Below, in pieces: positions 41,342 to 53,421 of a stretch of DNA of 64,000 nucleotides. The number at the start of each line of letters is the position of its first letter. Within the stretch, counting starts at the first letter, position 1. The DNA is from Hymenopellis radicata (lineage: Eukaryota; Basidiomycota; Agaricomycetes; Agaricales; Physalacriaceae), in contig JADNRX010000058.1 in the NCBI GenBank assembly GCA_015501595.1, positions 62,001 through 126,000 on the forward strand, written 5' to 3'. The notes beneath the pieces are model-generated. The model ran no database searches. It saw nothing but the letters and a program-made list of their open reading frames with translations, and was not told where the DNA came from. A program made the translations under genes and the position numbers.

Positions 41342-43093
41342 TTATGCTTCCTTGGTGGAAGCGGACGCATCGGGGTCATTATAGTCGACGATGACGTTCT
41401 CAATCTCGTCGACGTCTTGTCGTATCTCTGGGAATGGTGGGGGCCGATACGTGGCTTCAGTCATTCGGTTAGCTTTCAGTCATGCTAGCAAACAAACGAA
41501 ACTTACGTCGGTATTTCTTCTCTATAAACTCCACGACCCGTCTGGAGAAGTATCAAACAAAGTCGACATATGTAAAAGGAGGCGACTTACAATTCTGCGA
41601 AAAACTGATGGCTCTGGAAACGGTCATAATTGAATCGTCGTCTGAAGTCCCTAATCAGGAGCTTGAGGACAGTCAGTGAAATGCGTCTTAGGCCTGAAAT
41701 GAGACGATTGCTTACCGACGAAACGAGGCTTTTCGCCAATGGATCATAATGTAGGCAGTGTGCCCAGGCGAAGTCAATGCGTCGGTCTTCATTGAAGATG
41801 TCCTAAGGAGAAATTTGAGTACCTTTATTTCCTGGAGCGCAAGTAGACACTCACGAACGGGCACATTAGCATTTCGGCCATAACAACACCACAGCTGAAC
41901 GTGTCGCATTTATGCCAGCTGTCCGCCACTTGACCTAGTCTGGCCTCAGGAGATGCATAACCTGGGGTCCCTCTCCATCCCGTGTGTACAGTCAGGGGAT
42001 GTGAAGTCCTGAATAACGCGCAACCAAAGTCCACCAAGATGAGATGCCCCAACGGACTGATCATGAGATTATCCGGTTTGATGTCAAGGTGGCAGATGCC
42101 TTGGTCATGTATTGCCTTCAATGCAATAGCCTATGTAGAAGCTGTAATTTAGAAAACTGGGAACAGTCGTGCATTACTCGCCATTTCGAAACCATATTGA
42201 CGAATTTGTTCTAGAGGCATCAACAGATGAGCTTTCCTCAGAGCTGCGAGACGATCAGCCAAAGACTGAGGGTACAGACGCTACAGGCGGCGAAAATTAG
42301 ACAGGTCGAAAGGGCCTTGAGACAGACGTACGGTGACAAAATAACAATTTTCGGGGTCCTGAAAGCAGGCGAGGACTTTGATGAGGAAAGGACACCACTT
42401 GGCGGCATTCAAGCCCTTGAGAATCGCAACTTCCGTTAGGATATCCTGTGTCGTCATGCCGTAGTGGGAGGTAGGACCGATTGTATCGAAGTGGGTTAAG
42501 CGCAGAGTGTGCTTCTGGATTACTTTGATCGCAACATATTGAGGCTTCTTGAAGTCATCGTTTGTATCGACGGCGTGTCCCATGTACACATGTCCATAGC
42601 CCCCGTGTCCTATAGGCTTCACAAACTTATAGATCCGGGTGCCGTGCTTGACTTCAGAAGGAATGGACGGTGCTTTCCGAGGCGCGAGTATGGATTCCAA
42701 GGACGAAGGCGCTTCTCTGTTCACTATATGTGGCGGTGGTGCGATCACTTTCGGCGCATACCAGAGACCGTCATAATCCACCTCTGGATTCAGCAGGACA
42801 TCCAAGACCTTGGGTTTCTGTAACCGAACCTCTTCCACGCCCCGTTGGATCGATTGCACAGTGGGATTGAGAGATATCGTTTCCACATCAGAGAAGGAAG
42901 GTACATCGGGTGGTGGTACCTCGGAAGGTGGAGGCGATGGGGGTTTGGGAGACGGGGGCACCTCGGAAGGTGGAGGCTTTTCCGATTCGGCCTTGGTCGA
43001 GCTCTGCCGGCGCCGCAGAATCCTGAGGGCCTGATAGAGGCGCTTCTTGAGAGACATTGCGAGGGAAGCAGAAACACCAGGGGCAGTACTCAA
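41342..43093 (-). CDS. Serine/threonine protein kinase
   Basis: Starts with MSTAPGVSASLAMSLKKRLY (ATG 43057 also possible) and a Pro-rich region (KPPPSEVPPSPKPPSPPPSE). Kinase lobe: IGHGGYGHVYMG (Gly loop), VAIKVIQKH (catalytic Lys), ILTEVAILKGL, DRLAALRKAHLLMPLEQIRQ, AIHDQGICHLDIKPDNLMIS (catalytic loop with HLD in place of HRD), LILVDFGCAL (DFG) and GTPGYASPEARLGQ. The tail includes DIFNEDRRIDFAWAHCLHYD, FNYDRFQSHQFFAEL and EIPTEATYRPPPFPEIRQD, ending STKEA at 41342. Intron 42131-42181 has a GC donor (ATG-GCGAGT). Lys, Asp and DFG are kept, so it is likely active; closest in build to AGC-like kinases. Divergent from the helicase gene. Confidence 0.88.
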
Positions 43094-43544
43094 CAGCTAC
43101 GACCTCGCATTTTATGTCGAAAGTGGTGAGCGTTGTTGTGAGCGGGATACTGTGGGTCCTAGCACGCTTTATTGTTCCAAGAGAGAAACAATGGCCACTT
43201 TCCGGAATAGAATATCCCGACAGGCATGTTACGGTGACCAATTGTAGAATGAGACAAATCCGGAGAACAATAAAGCAAAAGACAAAGCAAGGTGCGACCC
43301 GTGGAACGGAAACTGCCGATGCATCCCTAGATTCAACTTGCACTGTTTAATGAGAATATCAAGCCCAGGCGAAGGCAGTCAAGCTTCTTAGTTGGAGGGA
43401 GCCTCGGCCAGAGGGAGTCCGTCGTCCGAGTCAAACCGTAACCGGTATTCGACCACGTGCTACCATTGACGCGACGGCTATAGGCCCCGTGACTCGAGAG
43501 ATTTATGACCACCGACGACAACCTTGCGACAACCTGTCAACACC

Positions 43545-46500
43545 ATGGCCAGCGTCGCCGGACAGGACTACTTGCAATCGCTCAACAACGCCCAGCGCCA
43601 AGGCAGGTCTCTCGTTGCCGACGACAACGACGCGCTTCTGACTGGCCTTCATAGCCGTCGAGCATGACCCCAAGATACCCCTACAGATCCTAGCTGGGCC
43701 AGGAAGCGGGAAGACCAAGGTCAATTCAGTACATATATGCTAGAAAAAGATGCTCAAACTCTGTTTAGGTCCTTACATCCCGCATTGTCCATCTCATCAC
43801 CCGCCATTCGCTGCAGCCGCGGTCGATATGTGCCGTCACGTATGTCTCCGACGGTCTCTAGGATACTCGACTTAGCGAGCCCCTCTAGATTCACTAAAAA
43901 GGCTGCCAACGAAATGAAAGAACGCCTCACCAAAATGATTGGTAAAGAGAAGACAGCACAGGTGCGGATGGGGACGTTCCACGCACTATGCGCACTTTAT
44001 ATCCGGAAATACGCTGTTCACGTCGGGATAAAGGGAAATTTCACGGTTTGCGATACAGATGAAGGGTACGTCTGCTGCTAAATCATTTTGACGCGTCTTT
44101 TTATCTGTTTGTAGGAAGAAAATACTGTCAGGTTTCCTCAAGGAACGAAAAGCACTGCTCGTCGAAAAGAAAATCGACCTCTCTCCCGGGAACTTGCAAT
44201 CCAAGATATCCCAACACAAGGCGAAAGGCAATACTGCTGAAGATCTTCTCGTCATGTTCCCAGTCTTTCATCCCGAGGAAACGAATCCAGTTATCATCAT
44301 GGACCGATTAATAGCCGAGTTTTACAAGTCCTATCAAGATTCTCTACGGGCCAACAACAGTCTCGACTTTGATGATCTTCTCATAGTCGGCCTGAAGCTG
44401 TTTAAGACTCACGAGGTTTCCGTTGCTTGGTGTAAACATATTTTGGTGGATGAATTGTAAGTTGTGCATCGGTGCGACCTCCCGTTTCTGAAATCTCGTC
44501 AGCCAAGACACCAACTTTACTCAGTATGGACTTATGCGTGCATTGGGTGTTGCGAAATGCGTTACCATTGTTGGTGATCCTGACCAGTCCAGTTTGTCTT
44601 CCCATTTCAGTATATGTTGCATTTCTACTTAACAGTGTTCCATAGTTTACGGCTGGCGTTCGGCTGACGTTGCCAATTTGTCTAAGATGCAGAAAGGTTC
44701 GCGTTTCTCTGCCGTCTCGACGCCTGGTATTCATATTTCTTACAGACTTTCCCGGCACTCATCAAATCTTTCTCGAACAGAATTATCGCTCTACGGCTTC
44801 CATTCTCAAAGTCAGTCTAGCAATAGTATCGCAAGGTGAGACAAGAACACACTCGCTTTATTGATCGCTGATGGTCGCAGACAAGACCCGTATCCCGAAA
44901 ATGCTGCATACCGCCCATCCAAACGGCGTCACACCAATCCTTCGAACTTGTGAGACAGAACACCACGAGGCAAGCTTCATAGCTATGGAAATCAAGCGAG
45001 TCATTGCTCACATGGGCGGTACGTTACGGTGGGGCGACTTCGTCATTCTTCGTGAGTTGAGCCACTTATTCATATCCCTCATCATCTTATCGATTTGTTT
45101 CCGTCAGTGCGATTCAACGCTCTTTCACGCTCAATCGAGAGTGCTTTGCAAAAGGAAGGCATTCCTAGTCGGCTCCTGGGTGGTCACAAGTTCTTTGATC
45201 GTCTTGAAGTAAGTTGCAACCGCCCAGCAGAGAACCCCCATAGCCTGAAAATTAATTCTAGATCAAAGATATCCTGTCTTACCTACAACTTGTCGACAAC
45301 CCTCGGTTTAAACCAGCGTTTTCACGTGCTGTGAATGTGCCCAGTCGAGGCATCGGCGAAAAGGTTTGATTCAGCACCCTTCTTTTTGAGAAGTAACTCA
45401 ATCATACACAGACGTTGTCGGAGATCTTTTCCAAAGCTGACGAGCTGGGATTGAATGCTATGGAATTAGTCGAACGAATCCATGACGGCAGAGTCCCGGA
45501 CATTAAACCTGCTGTAAAGCGTAAGCTCTCGTCCTTTGTCACCACTATCCGAACACTCAGAGAGCAGGCGAAGAACGTACGGCATTAATATTCAAGTAGC
45601 GTAATTGCTAACATTCCTTCTGTAGGAGGCCATGCCTTCGTCTCTCATTCGATCTCTTTTGAAACTCATCGGATATGAGGAACATCTGCGCAAGACGCAG
45701 CCGGATTGGGATATTCGCTGGGAAAACGTCCGCGAGTTGATCACTTTCGCGAGCGACGTCCAAGGCTCTATGCTGACGGACGTCAACTTGCCGGACAGTG
45801 ACGATGATGAAAACGAGTACGTCCAGTCTAATTGGATGGAGTTAAGGTTATTTGATGCATGAACAGTGATACGCCCTTGCGCTTGTTTTTACAAGCGTCC
45901 ATGCTTTCCTCGGAGGGTGACTCCGAAAGTGAGGAGGATAACAAGGATGTAAGCTACACCCTCATATTAGATGACGTCCATTCTCATTCGTCGTTTACAG
46001 AAAGTGACAATAGCAACTTGTCACGCGGCCAAGGGCTTGGAGTGGCCTGTGGTCATCGTTCCATCTGGTGAGCATGTTTAATAGACAGTCCCATACCGAT
46101 ACTCAATTCCTATTAGTTGAAGATAAAACTTTTCCTTTCCATCGCGCGGAAGATGTCGATGAAGAGAGGTAACTCTCGTCTGATTTGCAGATAGCGTGAA
46201 TTAACATCGATTCCAGGCGTCTTCTTTACGTCGCCTGTACACGCGCAAAAGGCCTCTTGTACATTACCAGGGTTCTCAAGCGCAAAATCGCTGGAAACGT
46301 CATGGATCGCGATCTTTCCTTCTTCATTTGCGACGTGATTGAAAAAGATCAGGTGCGTTACGCAACCGAAGAAGAAACAGATTACTTACGTTTTGCGTTC
46401 GCAGACGTTACTGACCTGGGAAGATTTGTGTCTATTCTCTAAGCCACAACGGGCAACTCTTTCTGTCCTCCTACAACGCCCTGAACCCGATGACGATCAA

Positions 46501-47383
46501 GTCAAGACCAAGGTCGACGCGTTGTAAGTCGTCATGAAATGGGGTCACAACGTGTCTAACTCTTTTCAATCGTAGCTACCAGTCAATAAGGAATCGACAG
46601 GTGTTCGGTCACGACTTCGATGGCGTCTCCGGAGCGGTCAACATCGTGGCGCAACCGCAGATTCAAGCTGGGAACTTCGTAGCCGCGTTCGTGCCTGTTA
46701 GGCAATTACAACTAGACATCAAGCCCAATATCATGCAAGATCGTCAAAATCATCCTGCCTTCAAGCGCGAAACTGAAGATAGGAATCCTTTCGTGAAAGC
46801 GGAAAGTCGCGACGTCAAGTCGACCTTGACCGGCTGGGCCGCCGTTAAGAAGCCTTCGTCATCGTCCGCTCCAGTGAAACAAGAAACCAAGAAACATCTT
46901 CCTTTCAAAATCGAAAACTTTCCCCCGGACATCAAACCCGTAATACGGCATGATGCGCCCCCAGTGGCCTCTACCTCCAGACAGACAGCCGCACGACCAT
47001 ACAAGATGGAAAGGGTGTCTTCTGTTGTAGATCTGACGCTTTCTTCACCGCCGCGCGTGTCCCGACCTTTGAAGCAGGAGTCTTCAGACTTGATGCTCAT
47101 TGATCCGCCTCCGGTAGTTGCCACGACGAAGGCCAAGAAGTCTGTCAAGAAAGAGCCCTCTCTATTAGACCTGACCTCGTCGCCGCCACCTGTGAAGAAA
47201 GAGAAGACACAGAAACCACCAAGAAAACCGCCGCTTGCCGCGATCGCGGAAGATCCTCCCGCCCCCCTGACAGTTTCTCCGGCCAGTACTGTGACAGTGA
47301 TGAATCCGCCGACAAAGAGGCGGCTGGGAATGGGGCGAGGAGGGACGGGGTATGCGAACAAGAAGTTCAAGTTGCCGACATAG
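43545..47383 (+). CDS. UvrD/Rep-family DNA helicase (Srs2-like)
   Basis: 3'-5' superfamily 1A helicase; yeast Srs2 strips Rad51 and limits recombination at forks. Nuclear. Motifs in order: QILAGPGSGKTKVLTSRIV (Walker A), VTFTNKAANEMKERL (Ia), MGTFHALC, SLDFDDLL, ILVDEFQDTNFTQYGLMRAL (II), IVGDPDQSIYGWR (III), QNYRSTASIL (IV), LLGGHKFFDR, VTIATCHAAKGLEW (V) and RRLLYVACTRAKGLLYI (VI). About 17 short exons. The last exon (46575-47383) is a disordered tail rich in psi-K-x-E sites and two SIM-like strings, VVDLTLSSPP and LLDLTSSPPP. That fits the Srs2 habit of binding SUMO-PCNA through its C-terminus. No frame break found. Confidence 0.92.
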
Positions 47384-48530
47384 ATGAGGATGTAGAGGAG
47401 GGCGTTGGTGTGCTTTTTTATTTATTTCCAAGATAGTAGAGACAGTGTACAATAGAGCAATGCTTTCCGTGCTTTCGTAGTGTAGATATATGTAATTGAC
47501 CTGGATGAATAGTCAGCTTAGATCAGGTTTGAATGAAGAGCAGGACAAGGTCAGAGTCAAGGAAAGGTATCCACATCGCTGTAGGCGAATTGGTAGTCTA
47601 ACATGCATTTGACGAGCCCGAGGGCACATCATCGAAGAAAACAAAGGTTGAGATACTCACTCTACAATGAGCAGCAGCCGTCGTCAATGTATGTAGTAGT
47701 GGAGAGGTCGTGGACGCTTGGACGTGGTGGTAGGCGAAAGAAAAAAAAGCATCCGAATTTTTAACGCGTGGTCGGTATATGCCGAACCGGTAACTCCCGG
47801 GCAATCAGCTTTTCACTGCGGCCTTGTTCAAGTTGTCGTTGACAATGATGATGCTCCTGCAGACTGCACGCGACGCGATAACGGACATATGCATCGTTGC
47901 TCAGAACGTGTATCACTTGCGTATCACACCCTAATACGGCAGCTTTGCTCCCGGCCCCGACTCTCCACTGTATTCTCCAGGGTAATTCCATGCATCGCAT
48001 GAAATCCTTCCCTCGAAAGAATACACTTGACGGGAAGGTTGCAGGTCTAGGAACCCGGGCTACGTAAATCAGCTATGGCCTTTCGTCTTTTGCTTCTCGA
48101 ATCTCCAGTATTCCCAGTTTCCCATCGTTGTCGATGCTTGACGTTTGTCTGCGGGTTCTATACATCCCTTACATCTATTACGCTGGATTGTTGCACGCCT
48201 TGATGAAGCCCTTTGAATGCTCGAGTTACCAAATCCCATGTATGGCGTCTGTTGGGATCTCATGGCTCCAATCACGCACTCGCATCGGACCCAGGACGCG
48301 ATAGGATCAATACATTCTATGTTGTTTCCACTCCGCATAGGGCCTCAGAGATAGATTTCTCAGACGCATGGCCTCAGGGTCACCGCCCAGTCCTGTTGAT
48401 GATTTTCATTGGACTAGCTTGACTTCTTCTCTTTTCCAAAAACTACTTATACCTGTCCAGATGATATCAAGGCGAGTTGGGTCCTGATTCCCCCGGTCCC
48501 CCATCTTCCTTCAAGTTTGTCGAGTCTTCT
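47384..48530. other. Intergenic stretch, nothing recognised
   Basis: Several short ORFs, none with a family resemblance or coherent splicing. Confidence 0.5.
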
Positions 48531-49903
48531 ATGGCGCAACTCCCACTGGAAGTCGTCGGGGTGATCTCCGTATGGGTTGAGGTCAGTAGACCACTGGGCA
48601 CTTCTCGTGCAGAAGATTCTGATACAGGTGCTTTCCAGCTTCTGCTTTACGGTTCGTTATCGCGTCATGTCCCAGAAATGTCGAGATCGAGACGTGTCCA
48701 GGTGTCTATACCTGTCTGTTCTTCACGACAGTGTACATAACCCTCAAGAAGCGGAATCACGCGTACAACGCCCTCTCGCGTACTAGGCGTTCTCTATGGT
48801 CGCGCGGCATTTAGCACTCACGGACCGTTGCAGGCATTCTTCCTTACCACTCTTTTGATGTTCGGTGTATGTACCACACACGTCGGTAGGTTTCTCCCGC
48901 CTATTGATTAGCGTAATCATCAACTATAATGTAACAGCCATCAACCTTTACCGCCTGCTTCGCGGATACGTCTGGCTCCGTGAAACCGTCGGGCCTGCAA
49001 ATTATTTTCTCGACCTTGGCCGATGGGACAACATTGCGCATGACGCCCTCAATGCGGTGATGACATGGATGGGCGATGCTCTTGTGGTCTGTGTTACCTC
49101 TGGAGAGTCCATCACGACGCTCATTGAACATTAGATCTACCGATGCTTCATTGTCTGGGACAACAATTACTTTATCATTGCTGTCCCGTCAGCGTTGCTT
49201 GTCGTTAGCATAAGTAAGTGTCGGTTTAGCCTGAATCATTCCGAGGCTCACTCCATGTGTCCAGTTGCGAATTCTATCGCTCTACAGCTCTTCACAGAAG
49301 TACCGCTTGGAACCATCTTCAGTCCTACGCTGGTGCACTGGATGAACACGATCTACGGCACCGCCTTTGTTCAGAACTTCATGACGACGAGCCTCATTGC
49401 CTATAGAATATGGCGTCAAGATCGCGCGTCGGCCATAGCCGGCGTTCATTCCCAAGGTTCGGGCACGTCGAGTCTCATTCCTATCGTTCGAATCATCGTG
49501 GAGAGCGCTGCTCTTTACATGATGCAGCTCATCATTCTGATTATCCTCTACGCTCGGAATCACAATGCGCAGTTCATCATACAGGAAAGCCTGGTTCCTA
49601 CCATTGGTGAGTTACTTGCATGCGATATATACTTGATATCACGGACTGACATTCAATGGGTATGTAGGGATTGTATTCACCCTTATCTCTGTCCGAATTT
49701 CCCTTCGTTCGTCCCGTCTTCTCAAGGCTACTACGGTCCGCCCGACAGGCCTCTCTGCTCCGCTGGAATGGCACATGCCTACCACGGTAACAGACACAGA
49801 GACCGGTTTAGGGCCGTCCTTGGTTAGTTCCAGAGCCTTAGAACTCGCAAGTGAGAAGGACTCTGCCCCATCGTCGACGGAAGCCACTCCCAAGTTACAA
49901 TAA
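48531..49903 (+). CDS. Seven-helix membrane protein of Agaricomycete type
   Basis: Starts MAQLPLEVVGVISVWVE. Spliced segments give hydrophobic helices KILIQVLSSFCFT, INYNVTAINLYRLL, ALNAVMTWMGDALV-IYRCFIVWDNNYF, FIIAVPSALLVVSI, PLGTIFSPTLVHWMNTIYGT, FVQNFMTTSLIAYRIWRQDR, IPIVRIIVESAALYMMQLI and IGIVFTLISVRISLRSSR. The pattern DNIAHDALN...GDAL(V)IYRCFIVW followed by TTSLIAYRIW is shared by a large mushroom family of unknown function. The C-terminal tail (TVTDTETGLGPSLV, STEATPKLQ) is polar and probably cytosolic. Not a Ste3-type pheromone receptor by sequence. First intron boundaries are approximate. Confidence 0.75.
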
Positions 49904-52206
49904 TCGCTATATAACAGCTGTCGATATTTTCTGTAGTGTACATTTATTCTCGGTAGTCGGTAGCGCTGTAAATTTGTAGAACGTCCAGATATCAGAAAGT
50001 TCAAGACACTAGTCGTTCCTTGACTCTGCATCTGGCTGTGTTGGTGCAGAGACACCTAAACGGTCCAATCAGATGCGCACTACGAAATATCGGAAATAGG
50101 CTCGCATCAAACTCTGGACACGTTCAGGAACAACTTTCTCAATCAACAAAAGTGTCGTGATCCTGAAGGGCGGTGGCGGCTCGCTTGCATTCAGTAACTT
50201 TAAGTACGAGTTACTCAAAAGATAACGCATATGGCAGCCTGAAAACTGCATTGAATGATGCCAGGGCGAGAAGGCCTCTCATTGATGGAACATAATTCAC
50301 TTGTATAAATCATGAGCTTCAGCTCTCGCTCGTTTACGAGACGATGGACCAATGTTGGACATTAGATCCTATACGCCTGAATTCAGCTTGAGATTGGAGT
50401 CGTTGTGCTGGTATCACCTACATAGAGCACGGAGACACGATGCCCTATTGATAGCCGTAGCTAGCGCGTCTAAAAGTACATTAGTCAATGGGTTCAGTAA
50501 CGAAAGTTGGATATTGAAGAAGACGTACTAAAGTTGTCTGCTTTACCATAATTGCAATCAATCTTAATTCCCGAGTTGTACGGCTGAGGCCGCGAAGCAT
50601 GCATGCCTCAATAGTCGTGGCATGCTCAACGGTCGACGACGATCCAGCACTAGACAAAGGTCTCTCTGGTAATCTCATATTGGGAGAATCCATATCGTCT
50701 TTCCGGTCACAGCGGACTCTCTCCTTTGAAGTCGGACGGACGCCTTTGGCAGACGCGTGTTTCCTTCGCGCCCGGACTTATGTGAGATTTAATTTAGTAG
50801 TCCGGGATCCTAGAGGTGATCAGATAGATGGACTCAGCGCAGCCGACGTCCTTGAAGAACAATAAGGAGCAACGTAAATCATAGGACATGCCGTTTGAGC
50901 GGGAGACATCGTAAGTTGTGAAAGCGTGGACCGAAGGCGAGAAGGCTTCTGACTGTGTGGAACGCTGGCCGCGGTCACATGTGCTGAAGCCACATAGCCG
51001 ATACGGAAGCGATAAGACGCCAGATGCAGCAGTTATGACATGGCGGAGTAGGACATAGTGCGAAGTCACGCCAAGTCGGTGTTGACGAAGAGAGTAGTCC
51101 TTCGACCATGCTGCTTGCCTCGAGACAGACAATAAGAAGGACCATCGAGCAGTCGAGAACTTCCGCTTCTTGGTGATCAAATCTTCAGCTTCCGGCGAGT
51201 TGGACAGCATCCGCCTATTAATGGTCTTGTTCACTGTGACTTGCGAAGCTCAAGATGCTTCATGAAACCCTGGACTTTAGCTAAAGGACCCAGATGGCAG
51301 TATGTCGTTCAAAGTTTCTTGTTCCGTGAACAGTCCCATATAGACGCGTTGTTTCCTGAAACAGTAGCGTCAAGGCAGTACGCTTTGCCGGTCAAGTAGC
51401 GTACCCCATTACTCAAGAGACACTCCATGACGAGGCGCCGAGTCATTCCACAGAAGGAACACGCTCTTCGTCGTTATACCCAGTTTGCATGAGGGCCGCC
51501 ACTATGCACGTGACACGTCGCGTCGCGTTCCAGTGGCGGCTGAAGAAGCCATGGGATGTCGTGATCCGGGTCTGGAAGGCAGCTATAGTCGAAAGGCACG
51601 AGAACAATTCCAGACACGTTACGAACGTTGGAAAAGCTATTTGTAGTCGGCTGTAGATGGCGAGGTTGTCCCAGGAAAGCCCAAGTCAACCGCTTTCCTG
51701 TTCGAGCAGTGTTCCATCGCCATTGAGGCATGCCACGATGAGAAAGTGGTCTCCGCAATTCAATGTCATTTGCGTCATTGGCGATCACGTCGACGACGCC
51801 GCTGCATTGGGCCGTGAAAGGTTATATTCAACACCCACGGTGCAGCGCGCGCCACCCGGACGGGTAGGTTCAGCAGGTGCGATTGGGTGAGAGCCTACCT
51901 GGCTTTTCTGCTCAAGACAAGCCGTTGTCACGGTAGGGTGACAACTCTTTCCTTTTCGAACCATCAGGCCATGGATTTCAGGTCGTTGCATCTGCCCCTG
52001 CATCCGGCCTCGCTGCTAACACGAGGCGTCGGGTACATTTACGTCCTCCCCGCTATTTAATGTTGGCTCCTGGCTGTCGACGCACTGAGATCCTGCGCCT
52101 TTTCCTGCTCTTTATAACCTCCGCCCGAATTCTCGTCCGCTATCGCTCCCTACGTCCTCCCTACCTACCTGCCGAGGCTCTCGTCGCTCTACCTCCCCCC
52201 TGGTGC
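49904..52206. other. 2.3-kb stretch without a supported gene
   Basis: Moderate ORFs exist (for example 50794-51234 minus and 51474-51788 minus) but show no family resemblance, start context or splice pattern I can defend. No repeat structure noticed. Confidence 0.5.
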
Positions 52207-53100
52207 ATGATCGGCTCATCGCACACCATGTACAATCCTCCAAAGGGTGTTTCTCGCGCCTCGTCCAGCAAAGCCGCGTCTCCGCTCACCCCGACCACCA
52301 ACTCCCCCACCCACATCACCATCCCGCAGTCTCCGGACGAGCGCCTGCTCGACCCCTCTTCCGCGACCTCCGTCTCCTCGCGATCCCGCTCCAATCCGGC
52401 CTCCGAGTCCAAATCCAGCCGGGTCCGAGGCGAGTTTTCCTTTTCAGACGACAAGTCCATCCCGCTCGTCGAGGACCAGGGCCTCGATGACCTCTGGGGG
52501 TCGCTCCGCCAGAAGAAGGAACAGCGCCTGTCCAAGGAGAAATCCAAGGTTGCGTCTCTAGAAGAGGCCGAGCTAGATCCGCCTTTGACGCGCAGGCCTC
52601 CACCGCCGCCGCAGCAGAAATCGGTCAAGAAAGTCAAATCAGTGTGAGCGCCATTGCACCACCACCGCATGCTGCTGTTGTGATCTGATCCCTGTTTTTC
52701 CGCGTAGAACGACACTGAATGTCTCAGAGGATGGAAGAACGGTCGTGGCCTTTTTCGATATGACCGGCGTCCTGAAGGAAAACGTGCATGTCAACTTCAA
52801 GTTTCCCCGCATTTATATCTCATGGTTTGTCGAAACTGTGACCGAGTCCGCAGACGAGCAAGGTCGGATCATCATAGAAAGGATACAGAAGGACTATCAG
52901 AGGACGCTACCCGTTCCCGAAGGCACAAAGGTTCGCTCGCTTCACACGCCCCTCATACTACAGCCTCGTTGATAGCGCCACGCTAGTTTGAAGAAATCAG
53001 AGGCACGATGAACGGGCGACATCTTGTTCTCAAATTTCCAAACTGTCGTTCTTTCCGAGTAGAGAGGGTATACGATGATGCCGAAGCAGACGAATATTAA
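52207..53100 (+). CDS. Hsp20/alpha-crystallin-like domain protein
   Basis: About 255 aa in three exons (52207 to about 52642, then to 52931, then about 52988-53100). The N-terminal half is Ser/Pro-rich and disordered (VSRASSSKAASPLTPTTNSP, HITIPQSPDERLLD, SSRSRSNPASESKSSR) with GLDDLWGSLRQKKEQRLSKE before a Pro tract (RRPPPPPQQ). The C-terminal half, VVAFFDMTGVLKENVHVNF, RIYISWFVETVTES, GRIIIERIQKDYQRTLPVP and GRHLVLKFPN, is a beta-sandwich pattern like small heat-shock proteins (the FDMTGV and RTLPVPEGT strings). ATG 52228 is also possible. Role as chaperone is inferred from the fold only. Confidence 0.72.
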
Positions 53101-53421
53101 GTGAACGTGTATCGTTCATTGCAATTTCGGCTTGTCACCATCGTGGCGCGCCAGACGCGCTATCGATAGTAGGGGGGTTTATCGTGCTGTTCGGCTAACC
53201 TCGGGTGGAGGGCGCCGTTCACACGTTGTTGTACAGTACACGTAGTATGCTCGATAACTACGATTTGAGCATTCAATTTGAATGAGATCCGACTGGTTCC
53301 AACTCGTGGCGCATCGATAAAACACGCAGGATCGATTATAACGGATCCTACAACTGGTAAGAATAATAAAGAATACAATACAACTGATCAACTGGTCAAC
53401 ACACACGGAGCATGTTCGCAC

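Noticed and set aside
46750..47370. 206-codon ORF antisense to the helicase tail
   Set aside because: It mirrors a repetitive Lys/Pro-rich coding region in the opposite frame; the plus strand carries the consistent helicase exon.
50794..51788. Two minus-strand ORFs of about 100-146 codons
   Set aside because: No recognisable motif or splice continuity; within a 2.3-kb stretch without a supported gene.
52161..52715. 184-codon minus ORF over the Hsp20-like gene
   Set aside because: Shadow of the Ser/Pro-rich exon on the plus strand, which joins in phase to a recognisable domain.
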